64,000 bases of DNA, taken from CAJGDV01 sp036667875. GTDB taxonomy: Bacteria > Bacillota_I > Bacilli_A > RF39 > UBA660. The stretch is taken from NCBI GenBank assembly GCA_036667875.1, contig JAVWTD010000002.1, forward strand, positions 10,920 to 74,919, written 5' to 3'. Made by a program: the position numbers and the translations under genes. Shown in pieces: positions 40,079 through 49,326 of this stretch (its first letter is position 1; every line of letters begins with the position of its first letter). A model generated the notes under the pieces. That model saw only the letters and a list, made by a program, of their open reading frames with translations, did no database searches and had not been told where the DNA came from.

Positions 40079-42736
40079 ATGACAACACAAAAAAAGAACA
40101 ATACAACTTTAAAATATGTATATTCCTTTAAAGAAGGAAATAAGGATATGAGAAATCTCCTTGGAGGAAAGGGAGCAAACCTAGCTGAAATGACAAATAT
40201 AGGTTTACCTGTTCCAAGAGGATTCACTGTTACAACAGAAGCATGTAATAAATATTATGAAGATAAATTAGTAATATCTAAAGATGTACAAAAACAAATC
40301 CTAGAAAAACTTAAAGAATTAGAAACATTAACTGGGAAAAATTTTGGAGATTTAAAAAATCCATTATTAGTATCAGTAAGAAGTGGATCACGCGCTAGTA
40401 TGCCAGGAATGATGGATACAGTGCTAAATCTAGGGTTAAATGATGAAGTCGCAAAAAACTTCGCTATAGAAACAGGAAATCCAAGATTTACTTATGATTC
40501 ATATAGAAGATTTATAATGATGTTTGCAGACGTTGTTAAAGGTTATGACAAATCAGACTTTGATAAAATCCTAGATAAATATAAAGTCAAAAAAGGGGTT
40601 AAACTAGATACAGAATTAGATTCTGATGATATGTTTAAAATAACAGAAGAATTTAAAAAAGTATACAAAAAACTTTCAAAAGAAGAGTTTCCTCAAGACC
40701 CTTTAGTTCAAGTAATGGAAGCAACAACAGCTGTATTCCGTTCTTGGATGAATGAAAGAGCTATTATTTATCGTAAAATGAATGATATCCCAGCATCATG
40801 GGGAACTGCCGTAAACATTCAAGAAATGGTTTATGGTAATTTAGGAGATACATCAGGAACTGGTGTTGCATTTACTAGAAATCCAAGTACAGGTGAAAAT
40901 AAACTTTATGGAGAATATTTAATTAATGCACAAGGTGAAGACGTTGTTGCAGGAATACGTACTCCAGAGCATATTGAAACTTTAAAAAATGTTTTACCTG
41001 ATTGCTACAATGAATTTGTTCATGTTTCTAAATTGTTAGAAACTCATTACAAAGACATGCAAGATATGGAATTTACTATTGAAAATGGTAAATTGTTTAT
41101 GCTTCAAACAAGAAATGGAAAAAGAACAGCCAAAGCCGCTATTAAAATAGCACTTGACTTACTCGATGAAAAACTTATTTCAGAAGAAGAAGCAATAATG
41201 AAAGTTGAACCAAAACAATTAGATCAACTATTACATCCAATGTTTGATCCAAAAGAAATTGCTAAATTAAAACCAATTGCAAATGGTTTAGCAGCATCTC
41301 CAGGAGCAGCTACAGGACATATTTACTTTACAGCAGAAGATGTTTCAAAAGCTAAAGAAAATAAAATAAAATCAATTCTTGTAAGACTTGAAACATCACC
41401 AGAAGATATTCAAGGAATGAATGACTGTGAAGGTATTTTAACTATTCGTGGTGGTATGACAAGTCATGCAGCTGTCGTTGCAAGAGGTATGGGACGATGC
41501 TGTGTATGTGGTTGTGGAGAGTTAACAGTTGACACTAAAAAGAAAACAATGACAACTTCTACTGGTGTAGTATTTAAAGAAGGAGACTTCATTTCAATTG
41601 ACGGAACATTAGGAAATGTTTATGCAGGTGAAATTAAAACAGTTGATCCAGAATTAAGTGGTGAAAACGAAAGATTTATGAAACTTGCTGATAAAATAAG
41701 AGTACTTGATGTTAGAGCTAATGCTGATTCTCCAGCAGATGCAAAAGTTGCATTTAACTTTGGAGCACAAGGAATTGGATTATGCCGTACAGAACACATG
41801 TTCTTTGAAGAATCAAGAATCTTTGCAGTACGTCAAATGATTACTAGTGAAACTACCGAACAAAGAGAAAAAGCCCTTAAAAAAATATTGCCAATGCAAA
41901 GAAAAGACTTTGAAGGATTATTTAGAGAAATGAATGGATTACCAGTAATTATTCGTTATTTAGACCCACCATTACATGAATTCTTGCCTCATACTGATAA
42001 TGAGATTAAAGATTTAGCAATTGCTTTAGAAATGGATTTCAAAGCACTTAAAAATAGAATAGAATCTTTAAAAGAATTTAATCCAATGATGGGACACCGT
42101 GGATGTCGTCTTGCGGTAACTTATCCTGAAATTGCAGTTATGCAAACAAGAGCTGTTATTGAAGCTGCAATTAAAGTTAAAAAAGAAGGAATTAATGTTA
42201 TTCCAGAAATAATGATACCACTTACAACCGGTCTTGAAGAATTTAATTTCTGTAAAAAATTAGTAGATGAAACAGCATCTTCAATTATTGAAAAAGCAGG
42301 AATTGAATTAAAGTATATGGTTGGTACAATGGTAGAAACTCCTAGAGCAGCATTAAAAGCAGGAGAAATTGCTAAAGAAGCAGAATTCTTTAGTTTTGGA
42401 ACAAATGATTTAACTCAACTTACTTTCGGTTTTTCTAGAGATGATGCTGGTAAATTCTTAAATGAATATTATGAAAAAGGAATATTTGCAGAAGATCCAT
42501 TTGCAAGAATTGACCAAACTGGAGTTGGAGAACTTATAAAAATGGCATGTATCAACGGAAGAAAAACAAATAAAAATCTTGAGTTAGGTATATGTGGAGA
42601 GCATGGAGGAGAACCAAGCAGTGTAGAATTCTGTCATAAAATTGGTTTATCTTATGTTTCATGTTCACCTTATAGAGTGCCTATTGCAAGATTAGCAGCA
42701 GCACAAGCAGCCGCTAAAGAAAAATTAGGTTTATAA
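40079..42736 (+). CDS. ppdK: Pyruvate, phosphate dikinase
   Basis: An 885-residue PPDK that interconverts pyruvate, ATP and phosphate with phosphoenolpyruvate, AMP and pyrophosphate. Domains in order are the ATP-grasp nucleotide-binding domain (GGKGANLAEMTNIGLPVPRGFT; SVRSGSRASMPGMMDT), the phosphohistidine domain with H463 in GGMTSHAAVVARGMG, and the PEP/pyruvate TIM-barrel (GIGLCRTEHMFF; ICGEHGGEP with C839). The length is typical. In anaerobic gut-type bacteria PPDK often replaces pyruvate kinase in glycolysis or serves gluconeogenesis. No ppdK regulatory protein (DUF299) gene is adjacent. It is a single-gene unit with its own promoter and terminator. Confidence 0.97.
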   Translation: MTTQKKNNTTLKYVYSFKEGNKDMRNLLGGKGANLAEMTNIGLPVPRGFTVTTEACNKYYEDKLVISKDVQKQILEKLKELETLTGKNFGDLKNPLLVSVRSGSRASMPGMMDTVLNLGLNDEVAKNFAIETGNPRFTYDSYRRFIMMFADVVKGYDKSDFDKILDKYKVKKGVKLDTELDSDDMFKITEEFKKVYKKLSKEEFPQDPLVQVMEATTAVFRSWMNERAIIYRKMNDIPASWGTAVNIQEMVYGNLGDTSGTGVAFTRNPSTGENKLYGEYLINAQGEDVVAGIRTPEHIETLKNVLPDCYNEFVHVSKLLETHYKDMQDMEFTIENGKLFMLQTRNGKRTAKAAIKIALDLLDEKLISEEEAIMKVEPKQLDQLLHPMFDPKEIAKLKPIANGLAASPGAATGHIYFTAEDVSKAKENKIKSILVRLETSPEDIQGMNDCEGILTIRGGMTSHAAVVARGMGRCCVCGCGELTVDTKKKTMTTSTGVVFKEGDFISIDGTLGNVYAGEIKTVDPELSGENERFMKLADKIRVLDVRANADSPADAKVAFNFGAQGIGLCRTEHMFFEESRIFAVRQMITSETTEQREKALKKILPMQRKDFEGLFREMNGLPVIIRYLDPPLHEFLPHTDNEIKDLAIALEMDFKALKNRIESLKEFNPMMGHRGCRLAVTYPEIAVMQTRAVIEAAIKVKKEGINVIPEIMIPLTTGLEEFNFCKKLVDETASSIIEKAGIELKYMVGTMVETPRAALKAGEIAKEAEFFSFGTNDLTQLTFGFSRDDAGKFLNEYYEKGIFAEDPFARIDQTGVGELIKMACINGRKTNKNLELGICGEHGGEPSSVEFCHKIGLSYVSCSPYRVPIARLAAAQAAAKEKLGL

Positions 42737-42740
42737 TATT

Positions 42741-42772
42741 AAAAAAAGATAATTTAAATATTATCTTTTTCT
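42741..42772. terminator. Bidirectional terminator between ppdK and yigZ
   Basis: AAAAAGATAAT (42743-42753) pairs exactly with ATTATCTTTTT (42760-42770), loop TTAAAT. T-runs occur on both strands. Confidence 0.9.
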
Positions 42773-43338
42773 ATATAAACATTTTCAATAAAAGTTGGGT
42801 TCCAATCTTCATTAATTATATCTATATTATTATCTGGTATTAATAGTGTGTATTTAATTGTTTCATTAAATATTTTCTCTAAGATTTTAACTTTTTCTAA
42901 AACTTTATCAACTACTTTTACATTATCATATTTAAATGTAATACTAATTTTTTTACCCTTAACGAGTTCTAGTTTTTGACTTATTATTAGACTGTTTGTT
43001 GTACTTTTTCGGTAAGCCCTAACAAGACCACCAGCCCCAAGTTTAATACCTCCAAAATACCTAATAACTACACATAAAACAAAATTTAAATCACTACTCT
43101 CTAAAACATTTAAAATAGGTAATCCAGCAGTTCCACTTGGTTCACCATCATCATTAAATCTTTTTATTCCATTAATAATATAAGCATAACAGTAGTGATT
43201 AGCGTCCTTATATTCTTCTTTTAATGAATTTAAATTATCTAAACATTCACTCACACTATAAACCTTTATTAAATGAGTAATAAAACGTGATTTATTAATT
43301 ATTAATGTGTTTTTAATATTTTCTTTTATAGTATACAT
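42754..43338 (-). CDS. yigZ: YigZ/IMPACT-family protein
   Basis: A 194-residue protein of the YigZ family (homologous to yeast Yih1/mammalian IMPACT). The N-terminal UPF0029 domain has KSRFITHLIKV, DANHYCYAY, the hallmark NDDGEPSGTAGLPIL and VVIRYFGGIKLGAGGLVRAYRKS. The C-terminal DUF1949-type ferredoxin-like domain follows. Biochemical function in bacteria is not established; a role in translation or stress is inferred from the eukaryotic relatives. It is on the minus strand with its own extended -10 and a GGTGATG Shine-Dalgarno near 43345. Confidence 0.93.
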   Translation of the reverse strand: MYTIKENIKNTLIINKSRFITHLIKVYSVSECLDNLNSLKEEYKDANHYCYAYIINGIKRFNDDGEPSGTAGLPILNVLESSDLNFVLCVVIRYFGGIKLGAGGLVRAYRKSTTNSLIISQKLELVKGKKISITFKYDNVKVVDKVLEKVKILEKIFNETIKYTLLIPDNNIDIINEDWNPTFIENVYIEKDNI

Positions 43339-43387
43339 TTTCTCATCACCTATAATAAATTATAACACGAAACTGTTAAAACTGTGG

Positions 43388-43406
43388 TATAATTAAGCAA
43401 GGTGAT
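43388..43406 (+). promoter_or_regulatory. -10 and Shine-Dalgarno of the YgjV-like gene
   Basis: TATAAT (43388-43393) is followed by AAGGTGAT and then ATG 43411. The gap of 17 nt implies a leader of about 10 nt. In-frame GTG 43402 is part of the Shine-Dalgarno. Confidence 0.6.
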
Positions 43407-43410
43407 AGAA

Positions 43411-43920
43411 ATGACATGTAATTTAAAATATGACTTATTAGTACAATTTATCTGTCTGATTGGCTTTTACTATTTAGCGACTAGTTTATTCAAAAAGAAA
43501 AAGGATGATATAATTGCAAATCAAATCGTCGCAAGTTTCTTTTTTCTAATACATTATGCCTTTCTAGATGCAATGTCTGGAGCTGTTACAAGCTTAATTA
43601 TAATGGTACGTAATGTATTATTCCACAAATTTAAAAATCAAAAACTATTATCAAAAATATTTTATATAGTTTTTATTGTTTCAGGAATAATATTCTTTGA
43701 TGAGTGGTATTCCGTATTGCCTATAATAGGTTCAATTATTTATACCCATCTTATGACTAAGAATAAAAGTAAAGTACTTGTAGGAAACGTCATCAATGCA
43801 TCATCATGGTGCCTTTATAATATCTTAGCAGGAAGTTATGCAGGAGTTTTAACAGAGGGAACAGTTCTAATTATGGCTTTAATATCAATAGGAAGAAGGA
43901 AGAAAAGTAAAACAATATAG
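43411..43920 (+). CDS. YgjV-like inner membrane protein
   Basis: A 169-residue membrane protein with five to six transmembrane segments. It shows the pattern of the YgjV family: a hydrophobic start (YDLLVQFICLIGFYYLATSLF), then a helix with NQIVASFFFLIHYAFLDAMSGA, then the loop MVRNVLFHKFKNQ, and a final helix with SSWCLYNILAGSYAGVLTEG. Its role is unknown in any species. The closing KKSKTI is basic. It may be co-transcribed with the following DUF3267-like gene (18-base gap). Confidence 0.78.
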   Translation: MTCNLKYDLLVQFICLIGFYYLATSLFKKKKDDIIANQIVASFFFLIHYAFLDAMSGAVTSLIIMVRNVLFHKFKNQKLLSKIFYIVFIVSGIIFFDEWYSVLPIIGSIIYTHLMTKNKSKVLVGNVINASSWCLYNILAGSYAGVLTEGTVLIMALISIGRRKKSKTI

Positions 43921-43938
43921 TTTTATTTTTTATTTAAA

Positions 43939-44592
43939 ATGAAAGAAAAATATTACACTTATAAACTAAATCCAGTTTCTCTTAACATATTATGCATAAT
44001 AATATTTATACCTTTATTTATAATTAATTATAAACCAATCAACTTTACTTTCATAAGTTTAATACTGGTAGTATTTTGGTTTATACTTCATGAATTTATT
44101 CATGGCTTAGGATTCATGATTTATGCAAACCCCAAGAATATTAATTACGGTGTTGAACTAGAAAAAGGAATATTTTACTGCATGTGTAAAGAACGAATAT
44201 CAAAAAAAGGAATAATGGTTGCTCTCTTGCTTCCCTTATTCATTATTGGGTTATTTACATATTTTATTGGTATCATTTTTAATTTATATTTTTTAACTTT
44301 TTTGTCAATAATTAATATAGCAGGGTCAGTTGGAGACATAGTAATGAGTTTATTTATTTTAAAACTTCCAAATGATATTAGTTATGTAGACTTAGGAGAT
44401 ACAACATCATTTACAATAATTTCTAAAAGAGACTTAAAACAATTTAAAATGATTGCTTTAAAATTAGAAAAAACAGGGGACTACAAAAAAACAACACCAA
44501 AAACAAATAAAATTATAACAATTTCTAAAATATCTAAAGTAATATTTGCAATATTTCTAATTTTAAGTATAATATTTTTAGTGAGGTGTTAA
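43939..44592 (+). CDS. DUF3267-type membrane protein with HExxH motif
   Basis: A 217-residue membrane protein with a zinc-metallopeptidase-like motif HEFIHG (H51, E52, H55) inside the second transmembrane helix and a later GSVGDIVMS segment whose aspartate could be the third ligand. That layout matches DUF3267 proteins, related to M50 site-2 proteases. Five to six helices are predicted. No proteolytic activity is proven in the family. The ribosome-binding region before ATG is poor (TTTAAAATG), so translation may depend on coupling to the YgjV-like gene. uvrC follows after only two bases. Confidence 0.75.
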   Translation: MKEKYYTYKLNPVSLNILCIIIFIPLFIINYKPINFTFISLILVVFWFILHEFIHGLGFMIYANPKNINYGVELEKGIFYCMCKERISKKGIMVALLLPLFIIGLFTYFIGIIFNLYFLTFLSIINIAGSVGDIVMSLFILKLPNDISYVDLGDTTSFTIISKRDLKQFKMIALKLEKTGDYKKTTPKTNKIITISKISKVIFAIFLILSIIFLVRC

Positions 44593-44594
44593 AA

Positions 44595-46358
44595 ATGGAT
44601 TATATTAAGAAGAAACTTTCCTTAGTACCAGATAAACCAGGATGTTATCAAATGAAAAACGAAGACGGAATTATAATCTATGTTGGAAAAGCTAAAAACT
44701 TAAAAAATAGACTAGCTTCTTATTTTAGAGGAAACCATACTGGTAAAACTCTAAAACTAGTTAGTGAAATTAAAGATTTTGAATATATAGTAGTTGATTC
44801 AGAAACAGAATCTCTAGTTTTAGAATTAAATCTAATAAAAAAATATGATCCAAAATATAACATCCTTTTAAGAGATGATAAAAGTTATCCTTATATTGAA
44901 TTAACAACGGGTACTTATCCTAGACTTAATGTCGTAAGAAATTTAAACAGGAAAAAGAATAATAAAAATAAAATGTTTGGACCCTATCCAAATGTAACAG
45001 CTGCAAGAACAACCGTAAATCTTTTAAATCGCATTTATCCTTTAAGAAAATGTACTACATTTAATAAAAAGCCTTGTTTATATTATCATATAGGACAATG
45101 TTTAGGTTATTGTTCTATAGAAGTAGAAAAACAAAAAGTTGAAGAAATGACTAATGAAATATTATCATTCTTAAAAGGAAATGATGAAATAGTAACAAAA
45201 AAACTAAAAGAAGAAATGAAATCTGAAAGTGATAAACTTAATTTTGAAAAAGCAAAAGAACTTAAAGAGATGCTTGACTATATCGAATATGTTTTAACTC
45301 GTCAAAAAGTTGAAACATCAGATTTTATTGATCGTGATATTTTTGGATACTACGAAAATAAAGGATATTTAAGTATACAAGTATTCTTTATAAGAGGTGG
45401 AAAGATTCTTGAAAGAGTTTCTAAAATATTTCCGATGATTGACAATTCTTCTGAAGAACTTTCAAGATATATTGCTAAATTTTATGAAAAAAATATATTA
45501 CCTCCAAAAGAAATTCTAGTACCATCAATTGTAAATTCTAAAGTTTTAGAAGAATACTTGAATTTGCGTGTTTTAACTCCTCAAAGAGGAGTAAAGAAAT
45601 CAATATTGGATATGGCTTCAGAAAATGCTAAAATAAGTTTAGAAAATAAATTTGAACTTATAAAAAGAGATGAATCTAAAACTATCTGTGCTAATGAAGA
45701 ACTTAAAAATTTATTGGAATTAAAAAGACTAGACAGAATAGAAATATTTGATAACGCTCATCTTTTTGGAACTTATAGTGTTTCTGGCATGGTAGTATTT
45801 GTAGATGGTGTTCCTAGTAAAAATGATTATAGAAAATATAAAGTAAGTGTAGAAATTAATGATGATTATCAAACAATGAGAGAAGTCATTTATAGAAGAT
45901 ATTTTAAAGTACTTAATGAAAACTTAAAAAAGCCTGATTTAATCATAGTAGATGGCGGGATAGGGCAATTAAACGTTGCACTTGATGTAATTGAGTCACT
46001 AGGTTTAAGTATCCCTGTAGTAAGCCTTAAAAAGGATATTAAACACTCTACTAGTGCCCTACTTAAAGAAGGAAAAGAAATTCCTATAAATAAAAGAAGT
46101 AATCTATTTCACTATTTAGAAAGAATGCAAGACGAAGTGCATAACTTCACCATTGCATATCATAAACAATTAAGAAGCAAAGGTGCCCTTGAAAGCATTT
46201 TAGAAAACGCATCAGGAATTGGAGAAAAAAGAAAAATAGAATTATTAAAAAAATATAAAACAATTAATAAATTAAAAGAACTTACTATTGAAGAACTAGA
46301 AGAGACACTTCCAAAGAGCATAGCTGTTAGTCTACATGAGTTTCTTAAAAACTATTAA
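44595..46358 (+). CDS. uvrC: Excinuclease ABC subunit C
   Basis: A 587-residue UvrC that cuts damaged DNA on both sides of a lesion after UvrB loading. It has the N-terminal GIY-YIG nuclease domain (LVPDKPGCYQMK, IYVGKAKNLKNRLASYF), the catalytic-region FGPYPNVTAARTTVNLLN, a UVR motif near residues 210-235 (FEKAKELKEMLDYIEYVL), the RNase H-like C-terminal nuclease domain (EIFDNAHLFGTYSVSGMVVFVDG; LIIVDGGIGQLN) and tandem HhH motifs at the end (ASGIGEKRKIELLKKY). ATG 44595 is set by GAGGTG; in-frame GTG 44586 is part of that signal. UvrA and UvrB lie elsewhere. Confidence 0.96.
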   Translation: MDYIKKKLSLVPDKPGCYQMKNEDGIIIYVGKAKNLKNRLASYFRGNHTGKTLKLVSEIKDFEYIVVDSETESLVLELNLIKKYDPKYNILLRDDKSYPYIELTTGTYPRLNVVRNLNRKKNNKNKMFGPYPNVTAARTTVNLLNRIYPLRKCTTFNKKPCLYYHIGQCLGYCSIEVEKQKVEEMTNEILSFLKGNDEIVTKKLKEEMKSESDKLNFEKAKELKEMLDYIEYVLTRQKVETSDFIDRDIFGYYENKGYLSIQVFFIRGGKILERVSKIFPMIDNSSEELSRYIAKFYEKNILPPKEILVPSIVNSKVLEEYLNLRVLTPQRGVKKSILDMASENAKISLENKFELIKRDESKTICANEELKNLLELKRLDRIEIFDNAHLFGTYSVSGMVVFVDGVPSKNDYRKYKVSVEINDDYQTMREVIYRRYFKVLNENLKKPDLIIVDGGIGQLNVALDVIESLGLSIPVVSLKKDIKHSTSALLKEGKEIPINKRSNLFHYLERMQDEVHNFTIAYHKQLRSKGALESILENASGIGEKRKIELLKKYKTINKLKELTIEELEETLPKSIAVSLHEFLKNY

Positions 46359-46376
46359 CAAATAATAGTTTTTTTA
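46346..46376 (+). terminator. uvrC terminator
   Basis: AAACTATT pairs with AATAGTTT and a T-run follows. The stop TAA is in the loop. The mutL extended -10 (TGATATAAT) begins at once. Confidence 0.85.
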
Positions 46377-46399
46377 TGATATAATCTAAAAAAGGTGAT
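46377..46399 (+). promoter_or_regulatory. mutL extended -10 and Shine-Dalgarno
   Basis: TG-A-TATAAT (46377-46385) then AAAGGTGAT. The gap from the -10 to ATG 46404 is 18 nt. Confidence 0.65.
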
Positions 46400-46403
46400 A
46401 AAT

Positions 46404-48119
46404 ATGGGAAAAATACAAATAATGGATGAAATTTTAGCCAATAAAATAGCAGCGGGAGAAGTAGTTGAAAAGTGCTCCTCAGTTGTTAAAGAATTAGTAG
46501 AAAATAGTATAGATGCTGGATCTAAATCAATTAAAGTAGAATTAATAGAGGCAGGAACTAGATTAATTAGAGTAGTTGATGATGGAATAGGAATGGATGA
46601 AAGTGATGCCATAAATGCATTTCAAAGGCACGCTACTAGTAAAATAAAAAATGAAGATGATCTTTATAGAATTAATACTCTAGGGTTCCGTGGCGAAGCA
46701 TTACCTAGTATTGCTAGTGTTTCTAAAATAACATTAAAAACATGTACCGATGATATTGGAATAATAGTAGAAATGGAATCAGGAAGAGTAAAAGAAGTTA
46801 AAAAAGGCGATGCAAGAGTAGGCACAATTATTGAAGTAAAAGACTTGTTTTATAATACTCCTGCTAGACTTAAATATATTAAAAGTTTATATACAGAATT
46901 AGCAAATGTTACAGAATATATGAATAAAATCTCTTTATCACATCCTGAAATAATGTTTACTTTAATAAATAACGATAATATTATTTTAAAAACAGATGGA
47001 AGAAAAGAATTATTAAAAACAATCAAAGATATATACGGAGTAGAAGTAGCAAGAAAAATGTTTAAAATTGAAGGGTCAAACGAAGATTATCTTATAAAAG
47101 GTTATATTAGTTTCCCAGAAATAAACAGGAGCAATAGAAATCACATGGTAACTCTAGTAAATAATCGAGTAGTTAGAAATACCTTCTTAAACCAAATAAT
47201 AAACGATAGTTATCACACCTATAAACCTGATACAAGGTATCCTATAGTAGTCCTATATATCGAAGTAGACCCAAGTTTGATTGACGTTAATATTCATCCA
47301 ACCAAAATGGATATAAAATTTTCAAAAATGGAAAAACTTACAGAATTATTGAGTGTTACTATAAAAGATACTATAGGTAAGAAAAACTTAATTCCAAAAA
47401 TTGAATCATCACCTGAAACGAATATACCAAAACAACAATTTACATTTGATTTAGAAAGAGAAAAAGAGTTACCACTTTTTGTTAATGAAGAAATTTTAGA
47501 ATATAAAGAAGAAGAAAAAAGACTTCCAGAAATGTATCCTGTAGGATTAGTTCATGGCACATACATAATTTGTCAAAATGAATTAGGTATGTATTTAATT
47601 GACCAACATGCTGCAAAAGAAAGAATTAACTATGAAATTATAAAAGAAAGTTTAGGACATCCAAAAAATAAATTTACAAACTTATTAATACCATTAACAA
47701 TAGAGTATACTAGTGATGAATTCATTATTTTAAAAGAAAACTTAGAATTTATTAAAGGTTTAAATATTGGTATTGAAGAATTTGGAATTAATTCAGTTAT
47801 AATAAAATATCATCCAACATGGTTACCTATTGGAAATGAAATTAATACCATAAAAAAAATTCTAGAACTTATTATAATTTCAGAAAAAAACTTTTCTATA
47901 ATAAAATTTAATGATAAACTAGCCACACTAGTAGCCTGTAAAATGAGTATTAAAGCTAATACATGTATAACTATTCCTGAAATGGAACATTTAATAAACG
48001 ATTTAAAAAAATGCTCTAATCCATTTAACTGTCCTCATGGAAGACCAACAATTATTTTTTATTCATCTTACGAATTAGAAAAGTTATTTAAAAGAAGTGG
48101 ATTTGAAAACCTAATTTAG
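46404..48119 (+). CDS. mutL: DNA mismatch repair protein MutL (endonuclease-type)
   Basis: A 571-residue MutL with an N-terminal GHKL ATPase (KIAAGEVVEKCSSVVKELVENSIDAGS; GFRGEALPSIASVS) and a C-terminal dimerisation domain carrying the endonuclease motif DQHA-x2-E-x4-E, the ACKMSIKANT segment and CPHGRP. Such MutL proteins nick DNA themselves and need no MutH. mutS, usually immediately upstream, is absent from this window. The start at 46404 is fixed by AAAGGTGAT; the in-frame GTG at 46395 lies in it. It has its own promoter and terminator. Confidence 0.96.
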   Translation: MGKIQIMDEILANKIAAGEVVEKCSSVVKELVENSIDAGSKSIKVELIEAGTRLIRVVDDGIGMDESDAINAFQRHATSKIKNEDDLYRINTLGFRGEALPSIASVSKITLKTCTDDIGIIVEMESGRVKEVKKGDARVGTIIEVKDLFYNTPARLKYIKSLYTELANVTEYMNKISLSHPEIMFTLINNDNIILKTDGRKELLKTIKDIYGVEVARKMFKIEGSNEDYLIKGYISFPEINRSNRNHMVTLVNNRVVRNTFLNQIINDSYHTYKPDTRYPIVVLYIEVDPSLIDVNIHPTKMDIKFSKMEKLTELLSVTIKDTIGKKNLIPKIESSPETNIPKQQFTFDLEREKELPLFVNEEILEYKEEEKRLPEMYPVGLVHGTYIICQNELGMYLIDQHAAKERINYEIIKESLGHPKNKFTNLLIPLTIEYTSDEFIILKENLEFIKGLNIGIEEFGINSVIIKYHPTWLPIGNEINTIKKILELIIISEKNFSIIKFNDKLATLVACKMSIKANTCITIPEMEHLINDLKKCSNPFNCPHGRPTIIFYSSYELEKLFKRSGFENLI

Positions 48120-48128
48120 GTTTTTTTC
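48106..48128 (+). terminator. mutL terminator
   Basis: AAACCTAA pairs with TTAGGTTT, followed by T residues. The stop TAG is in the 3' arm. Confidence 0.85.
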
Positions 48129-48191
48129 TTTTGCTCTCTTTTTTCGACAAAAAGTGCAACAAATATATGAAATAATATTAATGGTGATAAA

Positions 48192-48656
48192 ATGAAAAAA
48201 TATTTAGGTCCAGTAATATGCTCATTAATAGTTGGATTTCTAGCATCAAAATTTATGTTCAACCAATATAAATATCAAGCTAACATAACAAGTGTTTTTA
48301 AAAACCAAACAAAACTATATTTTATAAGACAAGGCGTATATTCAACAATAGACGCCATGAAAGAAAACCTTGCTAAATTTGGTTATTATATTTATTCTAC
48401 AACCGAAGACAAGTATTACGCATATATTGGAATTACAAAAGACTCAAACAATTTAGAAAAAATAAAAGGATATTATAAATCTTTAGGATATGATATATAT
48501 GTACAGGAACTTTCAGTCGACAACAAAGATTTTATAGTTATTCTTGATCAATATGACAATTTATTAAATAGTGCAACTGATAACAAAATAATAGCAGCAA
48601 TCATGGAAAACGTTCTTGTTGAATATGAAAAGAGGTGCTTAGATGGCAAGAATTAA
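48192..48656 (+). CDS. Membrane-anchored SPOR-like protein
   Basis: A 154-residue protein with one N-terminal transmembrane helix (residues 5-22) and an extracytoplasmic region. Residues about 48-105 (FIRQGVYSTIDAMKENLAKFGYYIYSTTEDKYYAYIGITK... GYYKSLGYDIYVQEL) have the layout of a SPOR domain: a strand followed by a helix with spaced 'AxxNxxxL', a strand and 'Y-V-x-V-G'-like pattern, then a second helix with YKSLGYD. SPOR domains bind denuded glycan at division or cortex sites. It overlaps radC by 14 bases and heads the radC-mreC-spoIVF unit, which fits an envelope role. The similarity is moderate. Confidence 0.65.
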   Translation: MKKYLGPVICSLIVGFLASKFMFNQYKYQANITSVFKNQTKLYFIRQGVYSTIDAMKENLAKFGYYIYSTTEDKYYAYIGITKDSNNLEKIKGYYKSLGYDIYVQELSVDNKDFIVILDQYDNLLNSATDNKIIAAIMENVLVEYEKRCLDGKN

Positions 48657-49326
48657 AGACATCCCTTTATTAGATAGACCAAGAGAAAGACTTATAGAAG
48701 TTGGTAGAGAAAATCTTTCTAATGAAGAACTAATTTCTATAATATTAAAAACAGGAACAAAAAATAAAAATGCTAAAATGATAAGTAGTGAATTATTAAT
48801 AAATCTAGGAGATATAAAAAACTTAAACAATATAAGTTATAATAAACTATTAGAAATAGAAGGTATAGGTCCTGTTAAAGCAACCGAACTTCTAGCATGT
48901 ATTGAATTAGGCAAAAGAATAAATACAAAAATTATAAGTATAAATAATATTAAATTTACTAATCCAGAAATAATTTATGAATACTATAAACAAACTTTAG
49001 GAAATAAAAAACAAGAACATTTTTACTGTATTTACCTTGATAATGCAAAAAAAATAGTAAAAGAAAAATTACTTTTTATTGGAACAATCGATTATAGCAT
49101 GGTAACACCAAGAGAGGTTTTTAAAGAGGCTTATTTATGTGATGCAACAGGAATTATATGTATCCATAATCATCCAAGTGGTAATGTACTTCCTAGTAAA
49201 GAAGACATTAATTTAACTAATAAATTAATAGAACTAGGAAATCTTTTTAATATTTCAATAGTAGATCATATAATAATTTCAAAAACAGGATATTATAGTT
49301 TATATGAAAATGGTGATATAAAATGA
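48643..49326 (+). CDS. radC: RadC family JAMM-domain protein
   Basis: A 227-residue RadC. N-terminal helix-hairpin-helix region (ERLIEVGRENLSNEELISIIL; LEIEGIGPVKATELLA) is followed by the JAMM metalloprotease-like domain: H175-x-H177 in HNHPSGNVLPSKED with D188 as the third metal ligand, and upstream FKEAYLCDATGIICIHNHP. RadC was named for DNA repair, but that role has not been substantiated; related JAMM proteins act on DNA or in competence. It lies before mreC, as in Bacillus (radC-mreB-mreC), but mreB is missing. It overlaps mreC by four bases. Confidence 0.94.
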   Translation: MARIKDIPLLDRPRERLIEVGRENLSNEELISIILKTGTKNKNAKMISSELLINLGDIKNLNNISYNKLLEIEGIGPVKATELLACIELGKRINTKIISINNIKFTNPEIIYEYYKQTLGNKKQEHFYCIYLDNAKKIVKEKLLFIGTIDYSMVTPREVFKEAYLCDATGIICIHNHPSGNVLPSKEDINLTNKLIELGNLFNISIVDHIIISKTGYYSLYENGDIK

